Source: Spirodela intermedia
Taxonomy: Eukaryota; Streptophyta; Magnoliopsida; Alismatales; Araceae
Reading direction: 5' to 3'
Length of the DNA stretch: 64,000 nt
Assembly (NCBI GenBank): GCA_902729315.2
Contig: LR746268.1
Coordinates: forward strand, 1,543,501 to 1,607,500
Part shown: piece after piece, positions 35,761 to 48,406 of the stretch
Numbering within the stretch: the first letter of the stretch is position 1
How the letters are laid out: each line of letters begins with the position of its first letter
The notes under the pieces: model-generated
Database searches by the model: none
What the model was told of the DNA's origin: nothing
Seen by the model: the letters and a program-made list of their open reading frames with translations, nothing else
Position numbers and translations under genes: made by a program

Positions 35761-38700
35761 ATGGCGGGGACCTCGTTCTTCACCGGTATACTTCGGCGCT
35801 GCGTCTCCCGAAACCCTAGTTCCACTACTGGAGCACTGTCTACTGGTTGCTTCCTCAGGACGGTGTCGTCCGGCCCCATGAGGAGTGCGGACGCCGGGGA
35901 GGTGCCCACGTCTCTCGCGTTGCCGGAGGACAGCCTGCGAGATAGGATCTTCCGGCTGCGTTTCCCAAAGCGGAGTGCCACGGTCGCCCTCGAGAAGTGG
36001 GTCGGCGAAGGGTGGAATGTGACAGCGGGGGAGCTTCGTCGCATTTCGAGGGAGCTGCGCAGAGCGCAGAGGTACAAGCATGCCCTCGAGGTTAGTATGA
36101 TTTTTTTACTTTTTTTTCTTTCTCTCTCGTGTTCGTTTTGCTTTGGATATATTTGGTTCTTTTTCCTGTTTCTAGTGATCTGCTGTCATTTATGTGAAAA
36201 TTATGGGATTACTCTCTTCTGAAATCTACGTCCGGATCTATCGTACCTTTCCAAATTACAAAAAATGTAGTGAAGCTGATGAACACGATTATAATGCAAT
36301 ACTGCGTCATATATTTAGTGTAGACGATTATACAATTTGGAGAACGAAGAAATCGTCCTGTACTCGTTAGTATTCTACATATTGGGACAATGTGGATGAG
36401 GATGTGGTGTAGATATGAGATGGGGATCACAAGGAAGATGGAGGGAGATAAAGTGGTAACCTTATGGGACGAGATTTTATCTGCCTTTCTACGAACTGGC
36501 TGAAGTAGATACTTGCCCGGCCCAGAAAGAAGAGAACCTTGATTTTTGGGAGAGAATAATAAGAATGAATGCAGGTATGTCTGAGGGAGAAACAGTGCTG
36601 TGGGTGGGGGGGGATGGCGTGCCTCAAAGCACTGGCTTGACCCCCCATTGGCTACGTAGTCTGCTATGTTACGATCTGAGATGCCTCTTGTATGCCTAAA
36701 AGAGAACCAAGACACTATTAATTTCGGGGATGTCAGATTGCCTGGACAGGCGTAAACAGTACCTCCCCAGAAGGATTTGATAATCTCGTAGGGTACTTTA
36801 TGAAGCACGAATTAAAACGTTGACTTTAAATTCGAAGGGTTCTGAATATTTGTGAGGTGGATAATTTCAAAGGGTTGACTTTGGCTATTTATATGAAAAT
36901 TTTGATTGCAAATTTATTTTGATTGCAAATTTTGGATAATTATGTGAATTACCTGGCAGAGAGTCACACGTTTCTTGGTATCTAATAAGCGGGACCCTTG
37001 ATTGTCTACGTTTTATCTCTTGTGGATAATATGCCTCATATCATAAACTCTTACGTGCGAATCTAATAAAACTGCATTTGCTCAGTCCTTTATCATTTCA
37101 TGTATCATGTAATGGAGGCCTTCTGCTTCTCTTGGAATGCCCCCTGCAAAAAAAGAAAGAGCTCACTCATGATTCAAATATAAAATTTTCCACGTAGTCT
37201 AGTGGATAGACGCCTTTTCTATGCACATGATGGAGAATAATGGGATGTTCATAGAATCAAGTTTGTTGTGATAACACAAATCTCATAGCTTCTATGTTGG
37301 TTTAGTTTTCCGGACAACTTATGACACAGTCCAATAAGCTGGATGAACATTTTTCACATGAATGCCCTAGGATTAAGCAAGGTGCGAACCATCCAATTTG
37401 TTCAGTAAGACGTAAGCGAAGGCTCTCATTTCAGCAATGTAGGATGATGACTCTACAAAAACTATTGAATGGAAAGTTAAAAAAATATCCTAGAGTACTC
37501 AAGATTAAGAGGACTCTGTAGTAGCCTTCTAGCTTGAGAAAGGAACCTTAAAAATTAATGCTCAAGTTTCTAGGATAGCCAGCTCGAAAAGACCTGCCTT
37601 AAGCTTCTGTGAACCTTTCATATATAGACGACAACTTTGTTTGCTATCAGTTGATGGTCATCTTAAGTTGCTTATGCTTGAAAATGAATAGTTTTCATCA
37701 TGAAATTGCACCTGAGAAGAGATATAGGTCGACTTCATTTAGAACTTTCTTATTGACTGAAATTTGTCAAGTCGACCTGGACATTTGACATGCTGACCTG
37801 ACTGTAGACTCGAATTACTGTGATATTAAGAGTCTCAATTTAGCACATAATATGTCAATCAATTCGTCATCTTGAAGAACATGTTTGAGAATTTAACTAT
37901 CACTAGATCTGAAAAATTTTCTTTTGCATCACAGGATGCAAGTTTTATACCAAATATCAGTAATAATTTAAACAATAAACATAGGTTTTCTCCTCATGAA
38001 AATACTTACATTCCAGATAATCAAACTCCAAAAAATATTTGCTCATGTGTTGAGGCTTGGAAGGTAGGAAAGCCTACCTTTACTTCAATATAACATCCAG
38101 CACTAAATGATCTTTTTTTCACCATCTTTCTGCATCTAGTGCTTAGTAAAAGGTTGTTTTAAGGAAACATTGTGCAGTTATGTTTTACGTCCCATCGTCA
38201 GCTACGATTCAACTGTTTTTCGAGACAATGATTTCTGATGTTATCTTGGATCATAATTGCTCCTTCTTAATAAATCTCGAACTCTGAAATGCTGATGTAT
38301 CTTTTTGTGTGCAAATTTTGGGATTATATTAAGAATTCATAGTTCAGTGTGATGGCAGACATTAATTTTTGTGTATTCAGAAAAATAAATTCGATAACCT
38401 ATGAAACTTTCGCGAGTTTGCAGATATCTGAGTGGATGATATCTCATCACGAGCGTGAGTTGTCAACAAACGACTATGCAGTGCGGATAGGCTTAATCTC
38501 TAAGGTTTTTGGTGTTGCATCCGCCGAGGAGTTCTTTGAAGGTCTCCCATCAACAGCAAAAACATGCGAGACGTACACTGCTCTCCTCCATGCCTATGCT
38601 AGTGCCAAACTTGTGGAGAAGGCTGAATTTTTGTTTGACAAGATGAAGGAATTAAGGATCACGATAAATACTCTTACATTCAATGAGATGATGACGCTGT

Positions 38701-39320
38701 ACATTTCAGTTGGACAGGCTGAGAAAGTTCCCTTAGTTGTTGAGCAACTGAAAAGTAGCAGTGAGTCGGCAGACATATTTACCTACAATCTCTGGATAAG
38801 TGCATATGCTTCCACAATGGACATTGATGGTGTGAGAAGGATTCTTGATGAGATGTCCTGTGATCCCAACGGTGACAATGGCTGGAAGACGTACATCAAG
38901 TTGACTGACATATATATTTCTACAAGCCATCTTACAAATATGACCCATTCTCCAGTTGAGGCTAAAAATATCACACAGAGAATGATAACGTACGATTTCC
39001 TCGTGATTTTGTATACGGGTCTGGGTAACAAGGAGCAAATTGATGAGATATGGAAATCCTTACGGATGACTTTCAAGAAAATTGCCAACAGAACTTATGT
39101 CTGTATTCTTTCTTCCTATCTTATGCATGCACATTTGAAAGAAGCTGGAGAGATCCTGGATCAGTGGAAAAAAGAAAAGGACTCGGAGCTTGGCAATTCC
39201 ATATGTGACTGGCTGTACAATGCTTTTCTGAAAGCTGATTTGACATCTGTAGCAGAGACATTCCATCAGTTGCTGTCAGAGAGAAATCCTGAGCTTCTTG
39301 ATGTTCCTGAGAAATCATGA
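35761..39320 (+). CDS. P-class pentatricopeptide repeat protein, mitochondrial (copy A)
   Basis: Two exons, 35761..36090 and 38424..39320, join in phase 0 to 408 residues. Exon 1 starts with an Arg/Ser-rich, acid-poor presequence (MAGTSFFTGILRRCVSRNPS), typical of mitochondrial import, and ends in the family sequence RRISRELRRAQRYKHALE. Exon 2 continues with SEWM and several degenerate 35-residue PPR motifs: ETYTALLHAYASAKLVEKAE, TFNEMMTLYISVGQAEKVP, FTYNLWISAYAS and TYDFLVILYTGLGNKEQI. P-class PPR proteins bind organelle RNA and act in its stability, splicing or translation; the target cannot be read here. Length and sequence recall the Arabidopsis At5g09450 type of about 410 residues (from memory). 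Both splice sites are canonical. A second PPR exon lies 630 bases downstream. Confidence 0.9.
36091..38423 (+). other. Intron of PPR copy A (2.3 kb)
   Basis: An unusually long intron for a PPR gene. It contains a tRNA-like A-box phrase near 37195..37212 (see findings) and short open frames with no family motif. No second PPR-type first exon was found in it. Confidence 0.7.
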
Positions 39321-39949
39321 ACTCCACTGTCAAATCTGTAATTTTTGGACGACAGATCAAATTATTTTGGTCATATAACTGAGGATGAGAAAATGGAGGG
39401 CAAGAATTCTCTCAAAGTTGATATTCTCTTATGACGCGTTGCATGAACAGTTCTAGATGACGTTTTGACTTTCGTCTTTGAAATTTTCAGAAGGCTATTT
39501 AGTGATGTTTGGATTTTCCAGTAGCTATTTTCCAATTTAGAAGGGGGATTGGAAGTGGATTTTTTTTTTTTTTTTGGCAGTTTCAAACCATTCATACTTA
39601 ATGGTGTGTTCTCATGTTCATGATTCTGCTCACTATGGTGACTACTTTTGATGGGAATCAATGCCCATTTGCTAGGAAAGAAAGTATGCTATTTGTAGCC
39701 TCTTTGCCCCCAGCGTGTACCACATGGATATTTACACAAATAATATTTCCTTGTTCAAACTTTTGTTTTTCCTATGATTTTGTTAGTGACAATGCAAAGT
39801 GACGCCTGTGTTATTTTCATTTCACTGAAATAACTTTTTTTTATCAAAGTCCCCGTTTTTTTTAATCTTTGGTGATCATTGTATTATCAATTTCTTTTAT
39901 CTGCAGGATAGCTAAGCAATCCAATCTAAGTATATCCTTCATCATGCAG
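39321..39949 (+). other. Spacer between the two PPR exons
   Basis: 630 bases with a T run at about 39561..39577. I looked here for a presequence-type first exon ending in a KHALE-like junction and saw none. A strong-looking acceptor (CTTTTATCTGCAG, ending 39905) would lead to an early in-frame stop after a phase-0 join. Confidence 0.65.
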
Positions 39950-41233
39950 ATTCTGACATGGATGGAATCCCATGGCAGCTTCTCAGTAACGCCATCTGAT
40001 TATGCCCAAAAGTTAGAATTGATTGCTGAAGCCCATGGCTTACAGGAGGCAGAGGCCTACTATGCAAGTATACATTGTGATGCTCCATTGGATGCCACTT
40101 CTCTTTCGCTTCTCCATTACTATGTAAAGGAAAGGCGGATGACTGAAGCTGAGGCTCTCATGATGAAGCTTAAGAAAATGGGTCTGTCAACTCCTCAGCC
40201 TTTCAATGATATGATGAAGCTTTATATGGCCGTGGGTCAATATGAGAAGGTTCCACTTATAATTCAGGAGATGAAACGTGATATGATCCCCCTGAACGTA
40301 CTCTCATACAACATTTGGATGAATGCCTCTAATGAGATATCTTCTGTGCCTTCTGTGGAGGAAGTGTACATGGAAATGGTCAACGACAGCAATGTGGAGG
40401 TGGGTTGGAGCACATACTCTACTTTGGCCAACATCTACACAAAGCATGGTCTAAAGACAAAGGCCTTTGCTGCTCTGAAAGATGCTGAAGACCGGCTATC
40501 TATGAGAAATCGTCTGGGTTTTTTCTTCCTCATCACCATCTACGCTGCTCTTAATGACCGAAACGGCGTTCGGAGACTGTGGGAAACCAGCAAGAAGGTG
40601 GCGGGGAGAATCACTAGTGCAAACTATATGTGCATAATCCTTTGCTTAGTGAAGGTTGGTGATATTGGAGAAGCCGAGAAGGTCTTCTTGAAATGGGAGT
40701 CAGAGTGTAGAAAATATGATATCAGGGTGCCCAATGTGCTGCTGGGTGCCTATGTCAGAAAGGGCTGGATGGACAGAGCAGAGAGCTTGCACTCACACAC
40801 ACTGGCGAAGGGTGGGCAGCCGAACTACAAGACGTGGGAGATTCTGATAGAGGGCTGGACTGCAAGCAAGCAGATGGATAAAGCTGTAGATGCCATGAAG
40901 AAAGGGTTCTCCTTGTTAAGATTCTGTGCATGGAGGCCGTCTGATGAGGTCAGGCTGTGCATCATGGAGCATTTTGAGGAGCAGGGGGACGCCGACGAGG
41001 CCCGGAGGTACATAAAGGCTCTGCGTCGACACAGGCTCATGACTCTGCCATTGTACAAGTCATATCTACGAACATGTGTTCGTGCTCAGAGATCAGTTCC
41101 CAATGCCCTTAAGATGACCCGGGTGGATAGAGTTGACTTAGATCAGGAAGCATTGACTCTTATCCAATGTGTAGGCGAGCTGGGGGTTGACTTAAAAGAG
41201 AATCAGCCTTTGCCTGAGGATGGGAAAATGTGA
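39950..41233 (+). CDS. Second P-class PPR exon (copy B), first exon not identified
   Basis: An uninterrupted 427-codon frame ending in TGA. It begins at an AG acceptor (39948..39949) with ILTWMESHG, which aligns exactly with the exon-2 start ISEWMISHH of the preceding gene. PPR motifs follow in order: SLLHYYVKERRMTEAEALM, PFNDMMKLYMAVGQYEKVPL, SYNIWMNA, VGWSTYSTLANIYTKHGLKTKA, ANYMCIILCLVKVGDIGEAE, VLLGAYVRKGWMDRAE and YKTWEILIEGW. It is longer at the C-terminus than copy A and only distantly similar, so the pair is an old duplication or two subfamilies side by side. Joined to exon 1 at 36090 in phase 0, it would make about 537 residues, a usual family length. An ATG at 39944 (MQILTW) could instead give a presequence-less protein. 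It could also have lost its first exon. Confidence 0.8.
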   Translation: MLTWMESHGSFSVTPSDYAQKLELIAEAHGLQEAEAYYASIHCDAPLDATSLSLLHYYVKERRMTEAEALMMKLKKMGLSTPQPFNDMMKLYMAVGQYEKVPLIIQEMKRDMIPLNVLSYNIWMNASNEISSVPSVEEVYMEMVNDSNVEVGWSTYSTLANIYTKHGLKTKAFAALKDAEDRLSMRNRLGFFFLITIYAALNDRNGVRRLWETSKKVAGRITSANYMCIILCLVKVGDIGEAEKVFLKWESECRKYDIRVPNVLLGAYVRKGWMDRAESLHSHTLAKGGQPNYKTWEILIEGWTASKQMDKAVDAMKKGFSLLRFCAWRPSDEVRLCIMEHFEEQGDADEARRYIKALRRHRLMTLPLYKSYLRTCVRAQRSVPNALKMTRVDRVDLDQEALTLIQCVGELGVDLKENQPLPEDGKM

Positions 41234-43051
41234 AGAAACTCTGGTTTGACTCTAAAGAGATGGGCATATCCATTGAGGATATGCTCTTGATAATTATCAG
41301 GGGCGAGCATGGTAGGATGATTCAAGTAGTTTCCCTATCAGATTAATACCAGACATCCTCATCTCCTTCTATATCGAGATAGAACTTGTGAGTGTTGCCC
41401 TCATGAAGATGCTGCAACCAAGAAGCTTTTCATCGGCCAGCTGATTCCCCTACTGGACCTGGAGCAAGTCTGAGAAGTTTGATAAACTCTTGGATCTTTA
41501 CCAAAAAAGTTAAGCCGACCCACCCAAGATGCGATCAACCCAACAGCAGATGACGATATTGATGATGATTGCAACGACTTTCAGGCCAGTACGATCTGAT
41601 ATCATCCGTTCTTAATTCTAAGGAGAGCCCTAGCCAGGGGTAGATGAGATAGATTATGATTCATCTGATGAGGCTGTGGTAGGCCTTCTGGGTTAGTTTC
41701 CGATGGTGTGGCCATGTGGTCTGGTCTGTTGAAGGAAGTTCAGCTAGGTGGGATGACTCACGATCATTAAATATGAGCCTTTCTTGTCTGCACGGGCAGG
41801 TCAGCAAAACCCTGAAGAATCAGTGTTTGAAAATTACCAATTAAATGGTTTATGATATTTTGATCTTCATTATAGTTCTGTAGTGCATTTCTTAAGTTAG
41901 GTCTATGGATATAACTGTTTATTTTTTCATTCCACTTCTTGCATTATAAACGAAAGACTGCAATGCGCAGGTAGGATTGATGATCAGAATGTACCAGTTA
42001 TGGTCTGATTAAGATAGGGTACGGTATGAACATAAATGTAAGAACAAAACTTCACCAGAAATGGATTTATTATTCTCCTTTTATTTTATTTATTGCACCA
42101 CAAAAATGAAATGCGGATTATATCCCTTTTCAAGAAATATTGAGTTCAGATTGAATTTTTTGAGCCAATCGAAGAGCATATGTACAGGGGTTTACATGGC
42201 ATTAACTGTTGTTGTACCCTTCGTATATACAGCCATCAAGAATTGGGCAATGGATCACTGACAATTCAAATGACCTTTGAGGGGGAATTTTCTCGACATT
42301 TTGAGCAATTTATGAAGAATTAATCTGATTCTTTTGAAAAATAATAATAATTAGCAATTGCTTGTAGTAATTTGGGCTGATGATATAATTTCATTCACCT
42401 GAAGTGGCATTTTCATCGAGGGTTGATGTTTGTGCTACAACATTATCTGCTTCAAGACCGGATTCAGAAGAACAAAGTTTGAGAAAACAGAAATGTCTTA
42501 GACTAATGCAATCCTCGATTAATACTTCTCCAACAAAACTAGTTAAAAACAATTGGTGATTATCCTGCTCATGATGATTATATTTATCCAAGCGCCAAGG
42601 ATTATCCTTCTCATGATGATTGCATTTTGAGCTGTTCACTTCACTGTGCTCTTAGGTTCACCAAAGAAGGAGAAACTATCATTCACTTGAGTGATCAGAA
42701 GTCTCATAAGAACAACCAGACAGGCCAATCCGATAAAATCTGATTCAAGAGACCAATTTTTTTGCAAAGAATAATCATACAGGATTCAACATGAGAAAAT
42801 GAAGCTAATATTTTCATTCATTTTTGTGAGGTTGAAACTTGGAGAATTCACTGGGGCTGAGCAAACAGGAGCTAATCACTGAGCAGAATAGATTCATCTT
42901 CGAACGCATATCTTTTGTATGATGACTTATGCATGACAATAGGAGAGTTTTTGAATATTTTGGATATTAATTACTGTTGAAAACGAAACCTGAATTTACA
43001 CCGAAGATAATATGTCAGAAAGAAATCTATTGCAATAACCAGTAACTGGTC
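41234..43051. other. Convergent intergenic region between PPR copy B and the IMPACT-family gene
   Basis: 1.8 kb with the 3' untranslated regions of two converging genes. Short frames near 42061 (+) and 42391 (-) show no family motif. No RNA gene or mobile element was recognised. Confidence 0.65.
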
Positions 43052-46000
43052 CTAGTTCTTGTAAAATATGATTTCTCTCCCATAATCAGCAGTGATTGTT
43101 GTCTCCAAGCCATCAAGCTTGTCATAATCTACCATGAACGTCAACATAGCAAAACCATCTCGTCCAGTATCATAGTCCTGCTTGGTGTCCTCAATTTGAA
43201 AAGATTGAAGCTGCCAATAGAAATAAATATGGGAGCCGAGTGAAATTCAGAACTAAAAATCAATTGATCCAGGTAGATATAGTATTTAAAATCAGTTTCA
43301 TCGTTAGGTAACAGAAAAAATTACTTCTTTCTTCCATGATAGGGGATGGGAATCGTCAGTCTAACTGGGTTCATGTTTCAGCAGCTAATTCTCAGGAACA
43401 GCAATCAAAGGGAAACGAGTGATCTTTAAGAAGAACAGACCATATGCACACAAAATTTTAAGATAGAAGATGTTACATAATCAATACTGAAGTATAATCC
43501 ATTAGATGGTACACTGATTGATGAGAAAAATGCATCAATATGAGACATCAAGAAGGTTCAATGAGAGCAGTTGTAGAATCAGTGCATGAAAAAATAGATT
43601 TCGCCTACTTCTATTGATTAGACAATGAATTAGAACCCCATTTGTTGAGGAAATATCTTCTGTCTCTCTCTCTACGAGCACTGGAAAGTATCACTCATCA
43701 ACCTCCCCTTGTTCCTCCCTGCCGTGTGAGCACATTTTCTCACCAACCAGGAATTCCTTGGATGATCACTGCACTCTCATGCCACTAGACATCCTGAACT
43801 GATGCAGCTGAGAAAGTGGCCCACCTTATTCCCCCATCTAGTCCAGAGAAACGCTTTCACCAGGAAGCTCAAAGACTTGACAAGACTGCCCTCCCACCCA
43901 TTTGATCGGCTCACCTGATGACTACCAGCCATTGGAGTTGTCATAATATCTAAGTATTCCAGCACGGAATAATCAGAAAGAAAATCTGCATCTAAATAAT
44001 AGCACATAGAATTTGCATTTTTATACGTCAAACAAAAAAATAAAATGCATACTTGATAACTGTAAACTGATTAATAACCAAAGGTTTCCATTTCCAAACT
44101 AACCTGATGATACACTGATCCTAATATACCAAAGGGCACCTCCAGACCAATGCGAATCTGCATTATAAATGTGTGTTACTTGTATAAGCATCAACACAAT
44201 ATATTAAAAAATCGGTAGACGTTTTTCCCTTGATCCATCAAGTAGATATCAAAAGCTTTTACTGTTGTTGATGAGGACTTGGACTCTTTACTTCATGTGA
44301 GTGTGTTTCTATTTAATAAGAAATTAATCAATCTCCTCCAAACCACTGTGATCTAGTCGTGACAAGAAACTTAATCAAAGGGGGCGTGTGCTGAATCAAA
44401 TCCCCAACTTCAAAGGATCTTACTTTGGGTTTAACGAAGCATGTTGAAACGTTTTTGAGACATTCTGATGCAATGCCTCCGTAAGCCCTGACCAGTCCAC
44501 CAGTTCCCAACTTTATACCACCAAAATACCTATACAGAATGAAAATACATGAAAAAGAGAAACTTTAATTCGTCGTCCACCCATTGGAAGTGATCAATTA
44601 AGTACAATACAGGAGGGTTTTCAAAAAGAGATCATTATAATCATGCCATCAGATCCGGAGCATTGATTCCCCATAACAAAATATGCTAGCTCAATCTCTC
44701 AATTGCCTGTCCTGTGCTCTGAGAAACATTCAACGTTCATCATAGTATGCTGGACAACAATGAGATTCAACTTTATAATATCTGCACTCTCTTCACTGAA
44801 AATATGATTGGATTCAAGAATTTATCCCATCTGTGAATTTTGACAAAGAGAAAGGACGTGGTTTTTCAATATTTGAGGAGGCAAAAAATATTAGAACGCC
44901 AAAGATGAAGAACGAATGTGCTGTGTACCCCCAAATTCTTTATCATCCAGCAAAAATAGTTCTGAACGTGCTAAGCTTCTCCATCAACTGTGTAGCCATA
45001 GGAAAGTAGCTGGGCCTGGACTTGGAAGCCGTCGATTAAAACTATTATCTCAGTTACTGTAAAGATATCTTATAATTTAAAAACTTTTAAAGCTAGACAT
45101 AGTCTCTATTGTGTTGGGATCTTTCCTGAGTCATGATGACTGATTCAAAGAATCACTTTGGTATTCTAAAGAGAAAAATATGTTTTCTCACTTAACTTGT
45201 AAAAAAAAAAAAAAAAAAAAAACAAAGATAGAAGAACAGAAAGAAATAAATTCAAAGAGACCGCAACTCCACCTGATAACCACCACCATGATCATATCCA
45301 ATCCGGAAGAGAAGATGGCAGAATATATTGGTTTACCAGCCGTACCTGATGGTTCACCATCATCATTGCACCGATACTGATCTCCAAGCTACATAGTGAA
45401 ACATGCCAACTCACAGAAAAGGAGAAAAATAGAGCTAACCGTTGTGATAAATCATTAAAACGAAGGTTTTTTTTTTATATTGATCAAGCTAAGTGGCATC
45501 AATCACCTTATAAGCCCAGCAGTTGTGTGTAGCCTTCGGATCTCTAACCTGAGATGCAACATGTTACAGAAATTGATTGATGAATGTAGATGAATCAGGC
45601 ACGAGACTGACTGGAATTAAGAAATTTACGAATTGAAAATTGAGTTTCTATTATTTTTGGTGACAACCTAATGAATGCTGCAGAGAAAACATGGATAGAA
45701 AGAAAGAAGGAAAATGAAAAATTCTCACCATTTTCAACTTTCTTCCCACTTTAATTTCGTTAGCTAATCGATGAGAAATTAATCGCATACTGAATAGATG
45801 ACAGTCCAACGCAATATGTGACAAATTCCCCTAGTATGAAAGAAGAGTCGCTACCATTTTTTAACTTCTGTACAATATGATCTTGATTCCCCTAGTAGTA
45901 ACAAACTTATCAATAATAAATCTGGTAAGCATCCTAACATAAGCGTCACAACCAGGTTGCCAAGATTTCTTTCTCTGGGTTTACTCCTAAGGTAAAAACC

Positions 46001-47539
46001 ATGAGCGTGTTTCTATCCCTAGCTGTGGGAACCACATGTGATGATAGTGGCACAACAAATCGAACAGGCCCAGGTGTCACAGACGGTCTGCTGCTAGCTT
46101 TCCAAACTGCTACTTACTGTTTGCTTCTTGCAGGGCGAACCGATAAGGGGGAAGAAGATACTAAATAGATGGAGATGGAACAGGAAAAAGAAGCAGCAGA
46201 AACAGTGATTGGCATTGATAGATGATTAGGCTTAAAACGTTCGATGAAGATTTAAGTGAGAAACATAGCAACATACTCGAGCTATGACTTGTTCACTTAT
46301 TGAATAAATGAATTTGATACCACCCGTTTCAATGTTTTGCGCAGATGCCAATTCTTAAGAAGATGGTTTCTCTTTATTGAGGGAAACAATCTCACGGTCT
46401 TACTAGCTCCAAGAAAACAGATTAACTTATTATGTCACTGGTTCTACACGATTTATATGACATAGTACAAAACACGTCTTAAACACTGTATAATATCGAA
46501 GGAGATCCACAGATCTCCTAAAATGGCATTTCTCTTCTATCGTCAATGAGCACCAGATAAGCTAATTGATCAAATCATCTTAAAACCCAACTGAAGAGTA
46601 TGATTCCTACAAGGAATTATTAAACGAAAAAAAATACTGGTTCTTGTCAATAACTTCATAAAACTTCATTATTGTTAGATAAAACGCCTAAAAATAATGG
46701 GAGCTTTCGGCCTAACATTTTCCATGATCAGCAGAAAAAATAACCATGTAATCGACATCACAAATAGGTGCTATATGAAGGCATCACATATTTTCTCGGA
46801 TCAAATTAAAGGGGGGAACCAGAAAAATTTGTCCCTGGAATCAACAGTTCAAAATCAATAAAGAAAACCATGGGAGGGTGGGTATACATAAACACTGCTA
46901 TCTGGTTCCTTTCTTAACCTGGGAGGGTCTAAAAGAGATAGAAACCTGACACGAGGCGACTAGAGCATAATTTCTTCAGTTGCTAAGGGGAATTCGATCA
47001 GAGTAGAAGGAACAATCAGGTGTTCAGACATCACAAAGAGGGATCAGTAGAAACTACTCTGTCGAAAATTCAGCCAGTCCAATCATTTCATTGGATATCG
47101 AAACACGTTCCGGAGATTAAATGTAATCGACCCTTCACATTGGTCGGAGCCAATTTGGCATCGCAGAGAGGACGCCAAGTTCCTTCACGAAGTTAATTGT
47201 ACAGGAACATGAAACTCCCTCCAGTATCAGCGAGAAAATTCTAGCACAAATTGAGTCATCTATAAGGAAGAAACGGAGGGAAACCTGAGAGAGGAAGGAA
47301 TGCGCGGCATCCTCGTCCGCAACGTGGGACGCGACGGCCACGAACTTGCTCTTCTTGACCTCCCGCTCGCAGCTAACTTGCTCCTTCAACGTCGTATAGG
47401 ACGGAGGCACCTGCATCGCGTTACGGTGGGCGGCGGCGCCCTCGCCACTGCCACCGCCACCGCCCCTGAGCGCCATGGATCTGGAGATTATGTCCGCCGA
47501 TGAGAAGCGGAGGGGGAGCGTGATCCTCAAAGCAGCCAT
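43052..47539 (-). CDS. IMPACT/YigZ (UPF0029) family protein, possibly organellar
   Basis: Six minus-strand exons join in frame to 243 residues: 47539..47285, 45548..45507, 45388..45273, 44529..44424, 44157..44104 and 43210..43052 (TAG). The core (about 50-170) is the Impact N-terminal domain with a ribosomal protein S5 domain 2-like fold: KKSKFVAVASHV, KATHNCWAYK, DDGEPSGTAGKPI and the UPF0029 signature VVVIRYFGGIKLGTGGLVRA. The last 75 residues are the smaller second domain of bacterial YigZ-type proteins. Eukaryotic IMPACT restrains GCN1/GCN2 signalling, but this protein has no RWD domain and is closer to the bacterial form, whose role is unclear. The N-terminus (MAALRITLPLRFSSADIISR) is Arg/Ser-rich and could be an organelle presequence. 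ATG 47539 is the first ATG; the open frame upstream has only GTG. Later Met residues at 22 and 42 are possible starts. Confidence 0.92.
43211..44103 (-). other. Intron 5 of the IMPACT-family gene (0.9 kb)
   Basis: Lies between exons coding IRIGLEVPFGILGSVYHQ and LQSFQIEDTK. Nothing else was recognised. Confidence 0.8.
44530..45272 (-). other. Intron 3 of the IMPACT-family gene
   Basis: 0.7-kb intron. The split Arg codon (AG|G) closes the VVVIRYFGG motif. It contains a 22-base A run at about 45201..45222. Confidence 0.85.
45201..45222. repeat. Poly-A homopolymer
   Basis: A run of 22 A (T in the transcript of the IMPACT-family gene). It could be a retroposon tail, but no element body was recognised beside it. 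Confidence 0.9.
45549..47284 (-). other. Intron 1 of the IMPACT-family gene (1.7 kb)
   Basis: A long AT-rich intron after the presequence-bearing first exon. No coding or mobile-element signal was seen. Confidence 0.8.
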
Positions 47540-48406
47540 CCAGGATCTTCGTCGAACGCGGCGGAGTATCACTCTCCTCCCGCCGTCGCCGCCACCACCC
47601 GCGCCTGAGCACTTCAGATACCACGGCAGCTGCCCCCGGAGGACCGGCCCGTCAGAAGCCGGTCAAGTTCGGACGGTTCAGTTGGACCGCGTTGCCGGTT
47701 CAGAAAGTTCGGCCCGCTGTTCGTTGTGGGGGCCTCTCAAGAGCTTCTGGGTTTACCACCACCACAATAAGGAATCCAAAAGATAAAATAAATAATTATA
47801 ATTAATAAAAATATAATAATAAAAATAACCAGAAATAAGGCCACGTTTATTTTATTTCAGTCCTGATTTTGTTACATTTCGATGTCAAAAAATAATAATT
47901 AAAATCATAATCTTATCTTAACTATTTGTGTGATGTGATATTTTAGTACCAATAATTAAAAAAACATAAATTCAAAATAATCATTAAATAAAAATTTCCT
48001 TGTTCTCTTATCTATTTTGAGAATAGATACATTCTATGTGAATTGATAACTAAAGTACAAATCATTCCATAAGAGAAGTTGTTATAAATGCCACAAACTA
48101 GCGATTAGAACGACTACAGATGTCAAATTTCTGATCGTTCTAAGCCTAAAAAGGGAATAATTAATGGCTATATAAATAATCTTTGTGTAGCATTGAAGAT
48201 AATTAATGTGGTTCCTTAGCTTCTCCATCTACCAAGACAACTTATGATTCTATTGAAATCTTTATGGAAAATGTTAGATTTTGGTAAAAGGTAAATTTGA
48301 AGAAGAAAATGAAAGTAACAGTTCAAGAGTCAAGCTTATATATACTTGGTCAAGATCTCCACATAAATGGGATGCAAAATTCTCTTATACTTGTCATGAA
48401 AGAGAT
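47540..48406. other. IMPACT-family promoter and adjoining AT-rich DNA
   Basis: GC-rich leader and promoter to about 47780, then a sharp change to AT-rich DNA. No site II cluster like those of the neighbouring genes was seen. A degenerate part of the copia relic may begin before 48407. Confidence 0.45.

Noticed and set aside
39869-39949. Extension of PPR copy B upstream to 39869
   Set aside because: The frame is open, but its first codon is TTG and the residues are hydrophobic filler before a conserved family splice acceptor, so they are read as intron.
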